Shown here: positions 59,313 to 64,000 of the stretch, in pieces | Layout: every line of letters starts with the position of its first letter | Numbering within the stretch: position 1 is the first letter of the stretch | Origin: Candidatus Methylomicrobium oryzae | Lineage (GTDB): Bacteria; Pseudomonadota; Gammaproteobacteria; Methylococcales; Methylomonadaceae | Length of the DNA stretch: 64,000 nucleotides | Assembly (NCBI RefSeq): GCF_016745425.1 | Contig: NZ_JAERVK010000005.1 | Location: forward strand, 62,001 to 126,000 | Direction: 5' to 3' | The notes under the pieces: model-generated | Told to the model about the DNA's origin: nothing | The model's database searches: none | Seen by the model: the letters and a program-made list of their open reading frames with translations, nothing else | Position numbers and translations under genes: made by a program

Positions 59313-60956
59313 TTATCTTTTAAGGTTGCGCTTAGCTTTTTTCGCGTAACCGGGCGCCACATAGTGGTTGATTTTCTTGCTTTCGCCGACGGCCAGGCAG
59401 GCGCCGATCCGATCCTCCAAAACACGGTCGCTGACCGAAACGCGTTCATGCTGGCGCAGGTGTTCAAGCCAGGATTCCACCATAAAGCATTCGATGTAAC
59501 GGTCGGCTTTGGCCGTATCCTGGAAAAGTTCCCAAAAGTACGCGCCGTCGCGTTTGCGGATTTTCTTCAATTGATGGGAAAGTTCATAAAATTCATCAAG
59601 CCTGCCGCCTGCAACCGTGTATTCGATCGTTACCAGCACGGGGCCTTTATCGTGTTCCGGGGTTTGGTCGACCATCGGCAACGGCCAATGCATGGAAGGC
59701 GTGAAATCGATATCGTCGTGATCGCCGATGCGGTATCGCCAGGTGAGGAGAATGCTTACGATCAAGCCGGCGGCGGCGGTCAGAAAACTCGTTTCGATGC
59801 CGTAGCGCTTGGCCAGAAAACCCCAAAGCAAACTGCCGCCCGCCATGCCGCCCATGAATACCATCATGAACACGGACAAGCCGCGCGCTCTCACCCAATC
59901 CGGCAGGCTGCCCTGAGCCGCCACCTGCAGGGACGACATCACGCAGATCCAGGCCGCGCCCGCCAGCCCCATGGCCGGCAGCAAGACGTAAAGATCGTCC
60001 TGGGTGGCAAGAATGGCCGAAGCGCCCCCGTAAGCCAGAGTCGCCAGGCGCACCAGATTGTCGGAACGGATGCGCTGCCGGATGCGCGGCAGCGCGATCG
60101 CAATCGTAATCGCGCCCAAGCCGATGCCGGCCATCAACAGGCCGTAGACGGAAGAGCTGGCATGCAGGCGCTGCTTGACCAAGATCGGCAAGAGCGCCCA
60201 CAAGGCGCTGGCGAACGGAAAGAAGCCGACGCCCCGGATCAATATGGCAGGCAGCAAGCTGGAATAACGCGCGTACCGCAAGCCCGACCGCATCGCGCCC
60301 AAACAGCGTTCGGCGGGCAAACCGCTTTCGTTCGGGGTTCTTTTCCAGCAGGCGATGACGGCAATGACGCCGAGGAAGGATAGGGTATTGGCCAGGAATA
60401 CGCTGGGCACGCCGTAGAGGGCGATCAAATAACCCGCAACCGCAGGCCCGATCGCGCGGGAAATATTGACGCCCAGGCCGTTTAACGTGATGGCGGCATG
60501 CAGTTCCTTTTGGGCGACCAGTTCCGGCGTGACGGCCGACCACGCCGGCATGCTCATCGCCGTACCGCAGCCCAGCAAGAAAGTGAACACCACCAAAACC
60601 CAGCCCGTCGTCAACCCGGACAGGGTACAGAACAATAAACCCGACGCACTGGCAAACATCCAGATTTGCGTCGCCAGCAAATAACGGCGGCGGTCCACGA
60701 TATCGGCCAATGCGCCCGCCGGGATTGCCAGGAGCATGATCGGCAGCGAGGTGGCGGTCTGGACCAAAGCGACCATCACCGGAGAAGCCGTCGTCGAAGC
60801 CATCAGCCACGCAGCTCCCAAGTCGTTCATCCAGGTACCGGTATTCGAAACCAGTGTCGCCGACCAGACGGCTAAAAACAGCTTGTTAGCCAGCGGCTGC
60901 CAGATCGATTGGCGCGGGGGTGTTTTATTTTGCGGCACCGGAGTCTTTTCCTTCAT
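59313..60956 (-). CDS. MFS transporter with C-terminal soluble domain
   Basis: The 547-residue MFS_3-type (EntS-like) exporter has about 12 transmembrane segments in residues 20-410, then a hydrophilic region of about 130 residues (from TIEYTVAGGRLDEFYEL) that looks like a dimeric alpha/beta-barrel ABM-type domain. It starts 6 bp after the porin stop, so they are coupled. The substrate is unknown. Confidence 0.82.
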   Translation of the reverse strand: MKEKTPVPQNKTPPRQSIWQPLANKLFLAVWSATLVSNTGTWMNDLGAAWLMASTTASPVMVALVQTATSLPIMLLAIPAGALADIVDRRRYLLATQIWMFASASGLLFCTLSGLTTGWVLVVFTFLLGCGTAMSMPAWSAVTPELVAQKELHAAITLNGLGVNISRAIGPAVAGYLIALYGVPSVFLANTLSFLGVIAVIACWKRTPNESGLPAERCLGAMRSGLRYARYSSLLPAILIRGVGFFPFASALWALLPILVKQRLHASSSVYGLLMAGIGLGAITIAIALPRIRQRIRSDNLVRLATLAYGGASAILATQDDLYVLLPAMGLAGAAWICVMSSLQVAAQGSLPDWVRARGLSVFMMVFMGGMAGGSLLWGFLAKRYGIETSFLTAAAGLIVSILLTWRYRIGDHDDIDFTPSMHWPLPMVDQTPEHDKGPVLVTIEYTVAGGRLDEFYELSHQLKKIRKRDGAYFWELFQDTAKADRYIECFMVESWLEHLRQHERVSVSDRVLEDRIGACLAVGESKKINHYVAPGYAKKAKRNLKR

Positions 60957-60962
60957 CGGGGA

Positions 60963-62366
60963 TTAAAATCGATAACTGGTCATCAGCATCAGAAAATCGA
61001 CATCATTGGCTTTTACGGAACGCAGCGTTCCGCCCGTAAACAAATGAACGTAAGCGAAATTCAACTGAATGTTGCGGTTGACCTGCCAGCCCGCATCCAA
61101 CGTTAGCTCGCTGCCGATATAGCGTTCACGGCTTTGCTCAGTGCCGTCCAGCGGTTGAAACGGATTGACGTAAAACGCATCGTGGACGCTGTAGCGCCAG
61201 AGAAAATCCCAGCCCAGACTCAGCTCAATGCCTTCCCCGGCTTCGAAACTGATATAAGGGTACACATTCATTAAATTCGCCGGCACGACCAACGCGTTTT
61301 CGGAAAAATAGGCCAGTTTGGGAAACAAGGGATTGAAGGTTTTCAGGGTACGATCATGGGGATTGTCGTCGCCGCTGATGATGTCCATTTTCAAACCCAG
61401 CCGCGGTTTGAGAGCCACATGCTTCCAGCGGTAACCCGTATCCGACGCCGCGGTCCATGCCGAAATCGCATCCTTGCCGAAACGGCCGAACTGGTAGGCG
61501 AATTCGAAATTGTAATCCCACCCTCCGGACTTGCGCCATAACCGGCTGCCGAGGGTATGTCGATGCTCGTCGGCAATGCCTTGGGTGTAAACCGCATCGG
61601 CCCGGTCCAGGCCAAGGTAGTAAAAATCCATGCTGGGGGCATACCGGGCCGCCGGCCGGTTAAATACGGAATAAAGCCCCCAGAAGCGCTGGCCGTCGTC
61701 ATCCCGGTCGTCCAATACGCCCTGCCTTAATTCCAGCGGCGCGGAATAGAAGGCGTCCACCGTAAAACCGCCGCCCTTGAAGCCGGCGCGCACCGCATCG
61801 AAACTGCGGCGAATGTTCGGATTGTTGCGAACCGAAACCAGCCGTTCGGAGCCGAAACTCATTTCCTGCCTGCCGCCGCGGATCGTCAGCGTATGGCCTC
61901 CCAAAGGCCATTGCCATTCCGCGAAACCTTGTTGCAGATCGAAATGGTCTTCTTCGACCGGGGATTTTTCGTTGGCCTTGCCGAATGCGTAATGGCTGCC
62001 GAATTGGACAAAGGCACGAAAATGGCTGCCCAAATGTAAATCGCCATGCAGCAAAACCCGCTGAAGGAGATAATCGTCGTCCTCGAATTCCGCCAGGCCG
62101 AATTGATAACCGTGAAGGTTCTGGTAGCGTTCCCGCAACTCGCCGCCCAGGCTTAAATAAGCGTCCGGAAGAAACGGCAGAGCGATATATTTGATGTCAT
62201 CCCCCAAACCGTGCCGCCGCTTGGGATCTTTCATCGCTTGGTAATTTTCTTCGTAGCGAAGGGTTTTAAAGGCAGCCGGCGCAGGCTCGGCGCCGGATTC
62301 CCCCCAGGCATTAAAGCCTATCGCCAGATTCAGTAAAAACAGTAAAATCCAATAAGCCATGGACAT
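60963..62366 (-). CDS. AlgE-family (alginate-export) outer-membrane protein
   Basis: The 467-residue product has a signal peptide and beta-barrel character with regions such as LSLGGELRERYQNLHGYQFG and RGGRQEMSFGSERLVSVRNN, typical of the alginate_exp family. Family members export or import varied solutes, not just alginate. The ATG at 62366 is preferred to a TTG at 62369. It is followed by the MFS gene with 6 bp between. Confidence 0.85.
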   Translation of the reverse strand: MSMAYWILLFLLNLAIGFNAWGESGAEPAPAAFKTLRYEENYQAMKDPKRRHGLGDDIKYIALPFLPDAYLSLGGELRERYQNLHGYQFGLAEFEDDDYLLQRVLLHGDLHLGSHFRAFVQFGSHYAFGKANEKSPVEEDHFDLQQGFAEWQWPLGGHTLTIRGGRQEMSFGSERLVSVRNNPNIRRSFDAVRAGFKGGGFTVDAFYSAPLELRQGVLDDRDDDGQRFWGLYSVFNRPAARYAPSMDFYYLGLDRADAVYTQGIADEHRHTLGSRLWRKSGGWDYNFEFAYQFGRFGKDAISAWTAASDTGYRWKHVALKPRLGLKMDIISGDDNPHDRTLKTFNPLFPKLAYFSENALVVPANLMNVYPYISFEAGEGIELSLGWDFLWRYSVHDAFYVNPFQPLDGTEQSRERYIGSELTLDAGWQVNRNIQLNFAYVHLFTGGTLRSVKANDVDFLMLMTSYRF

Positions 62367-62395
62367 CAAAAAAACTTAGGATTTCGTCAAAAATA

Positions 62396-62577
62396 ACTTC
62401 CCCCTTTGAAAAAGGGGGATCGAGGGGGATTTATTTGAAAAATCTCCCCTAACCCCTCGGTAACTGCTCCCTGCGTTACTCTATCTCCTGCATCCATGCA
62501 GTCGTCGGCAATTGCTCCATGCATTGCCCTACCTCCTGCATCCATGCAGTCGTCTTTTTCAAAGAGGGGAGTGAAGT
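62396..62577. repeat. CCCCTTTGAAAAAG-type element interrupted by two 48-bp units
   Basis: The ends CCCCCTTTGAAAAAG (62397) and TTTTTCAAAGAGGGG (62555) match those of the 32917 copy. Between CCCCTC and TTTTTC, contiguous in the other copy, lie exactly 96 bp (62459-62554) made of two 48-bp units. It lies in the 262-bp gap between the amidohydrolase and porin genes. Confidence 0.92.
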
Positions 62578-62628
62578 ATCTGCTTTTCGAAACCATCAAC
62601 ATTCCGGAAGTTATTTCCTACCAGATCC

Positions 62629-64000
62629 TTACGCCCAACAACTGCAACCCAACACGCCCCAGAAACTTTTCAAATCGGCCGCCGGAACACGGCTTTGAAA
62701 AGCCCGGGCATGGGCGTGTCCGTGGATGCCGCAAGCCGTGCCGCAGGCGCAGGCCTGTGCCATGGCGTTGGCGTGAGGTGCGGCTGCATGATAGCCGCCG
62801 TAACGGATCACCGGCGACCAGGACGGGGAAACCGGCAATGCGGGCGGGTCGAATTCCCTAAACTCCTCATCGCCGTAGACGATCTCGCCGCCCACCACGG
62901 TCATGACGGCTTTCAGGTTTTTCAGCTCATCGTCCGCGATCGTCATCATGTCTTCGGGCAAGACGGCAAAATCGGCATATTGCCCGGCGACGATCGCGCC
63001 TTTCTTGCCGTTTTCGGTGGAGAACCACGACGAACCCTCGGTGTATAACCTCAAAGCCTCTTCGCGCGGCAGGCGGTTGGCGGGCGGATAAAGAGTCAAT
63101 CCGCCCACGGTCTTGCCCGTCGCCAGCCAATAAATGCCGATCCAGGGGTTATAGCTGGCGACGCGCGTGGCATCCGTCCCCATGCCGATCGGAATCCCGG
63201 TGGCCAGCATCCGCTGGATCGGCGGCGTGGCTTCGGCCGCCTTGGCGCCGTAGCGCGCGACGAAATCCTCGCCCTGGTAAGCCATGCGGTGCTGGATGGC
63301 GATGCCGCCGCCCAATGCCTTGATGCGGTCCAGGTTGCGCTGCGTGACGGTTTCGGCATGGTCGATGAACCAGTTTAAGCCGTCCAGGGGAAATTCGGCG
63401 TTGACCCGTTCGAACACGTCCAGGAAGCGGGAAATTGATTCATCATAGGTGCCGTGAATGCGAAACGGCCAACGGTTTTCCGCCAGATGCCGCACGACGC
63501 GGTAAAGCTCGTCTTCCAGGCTTGCCGCCAAATCGGGCCTGGGCTCCTTGAAATCTTCGAAATCGGCGGCGGAAAACACCAGCATTTCGCCCGCACCGTT
63601 ATGGCGGTACATGGGGGAACCTTGGCCTGGTTTAAGCAGTTGGGTCCAGGTCCGGAAATCCTCCAGTTCCTTGCCCGGCCTTTGGGTGAACAGGTTGTAG
63701 GCGATGCGGATGGTCAGTTGCTTGTCTCGGGCAAGCTGTTCGATCACCTGATAGTCTTCGGGATAATTCTGGAAACCGCCGCCCGCATCGATCACCGACG
63801 TTACGCCCAGCCGGTTCAGTTCGCGCATGAAGTGCCGGCTGGAAATCAGTTGATCTTCCGGCGCCAGTTTTGGCCCCTTGGCCAAGGCGGCGTACAGAAT
63901 CATCGCATTCGGACGCGCAATCAGCAAACCGGTCGGATGGCCGCTTCTATCGCGTTGAATTTCGCCGCCCGGCGGATCGGGGGTATTTTTATCGTAGCCG
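62629..64000 (-). CDS. YtcJ-type amidohydrolase (start outside the window)
   Basis: The minus-strand frame runs to the window edge without a start and gives 456 residues of an amidohydrolase_3 domain: GYDKNTPDPPGGEIQRD, FIDHAETV, HRMAYQGEDF, MGTDATRVASYNPW. These carry later metal ligands of the family; the N-terminal HxH lies outside. The C-terminus has a Cys/His-rich tail (ACACGTACGIHGHAHA and GCSCWA). It may form an operon with the porin and MFS genes. The substrate is unknown; distant members act on formamides and cyclic ureides. Confidence 0.85.
   Translation of the reverse strand, partial: GYDKNTPDPPGGEIQRDRSGHPTGLLIARPNAMILYAALAKGPKLAPEDQLISSRHFMRELNRLGVTSVIDAGGGFQNYPEDYQVIEQLARDKQLTIRIAYNLFTQRPGKELEDFRTWTQLLKPGQGSPMYRHNGAGEMLVFSAADFEDFKEPRPDLAASLEDELYRVVRHLAENRWPFRIHGTYDESISRFLDVFERVNAEFPLDGLNWFIDHAETVTQRNLDRIKALGGGIAIQHRMAYQGEDFVARYGAKAAEATPPIQRMLATGIPIGMGTDATRVASYNPWIGIYWLATGKTVGGLTLYPPANRLPREEALRLYTEGSSWFSTENGKKGAIVAGQYADFAVLPEDMMTIADDELKNLKAVMTVVGGEIVYGDEEFREFDPPALPVSPSWSPVIRYGGYHAAAPHANAMAQACACGTACGIHGHAHARAFQSRVPAADLKSFWGVLGCSCWA

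Overview
The window looks like a chromosome segment of a GC-rich gammaproteobacterium. The single-copy housekeeping genes (folB, folK, plsY, fabI, acs, ygfZ, ctaA), the REP/RAYT repeats and the urea-transport porin fit a methylotroph-like (Methylococcales-type) genome. That placement is inference; the window contains no rRNA, tRNA or methane-oxidation marker.

Layout. 1-3.1 kb: a truncated GDSL esterase lipoprotein, a folate cluster (pteridine-reductase-type SDR, folK, folB), plsY and an exported protein. 3.7-9.9 kb: a large PKD/PASTA/NHL/YD-repeat (Rhs-like) gene broken by an in-frame stop, a one-base frameshift and a REP-truncated 3' end. 10-18.2 kb: an isopropylmalate-dehydrogenase-family enzyme, a DUF455 ferritin-like protein, a TPR lipoprotein, acs and fabI. 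18.3-27 kb: a two-gene remnant of a peptide-type ABC importer, a REP/RAYT cluster, ygfZ-ctaA, a rhomboid protease and a stand-alone CheB-type methylesterase.

27.3-58.4 kb forms one large nitrogen-scavenging region. It starts with a five-gene operon containing a BMP-family ABC transporter and a biuret-hydrolase (BiuH) homologue. It continues with a free-standing allophanate-hydrolase C-terminal-domain protein, a cupin, a GntR/FCD regulator divergent from a second BiuH-like cysteine hydrolase (candidate triuret hydrolase) plus an NCS2/AzgA-like permease, a LuxR-type response regulator and a hybrid histidine kinase whose input domain is an NCS1-type permease, an outer-membrane porin, the full urtABCDE urea ABC transporter, a UreJ/HupE metal permease, and ureDABCEFG. 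Two candidate sigma-54 promoters, each with a palindrome close to the predicted +1, precede the two amidohydrolase operons. Together the genes could take up oligo-ureas and urea and convert triuret to biuret to allophanate/urea to ammonia. No allophanate hydrolase amidase domain is present in the window.

58.6-64 kb: a catalytically dead RAYT-like protein, then a minus-strand group of a YtcJ-type amidohydrolase (runs off the window), an AlgE-family porin and an MFS exporter with a C-terminal soluble domain.

The window is rich in dispersed repeats of at least five kinds: a RAYT-type REP, a GTAGGGTACGC-type REP, a CGTCATTCCGGC-ended element, a CCCCTTTGAAAAAG-ended element, and a 48-bp double-hairpin unit that has inserted into other repeats and, within a 141-bp element, in frame into ureJ.
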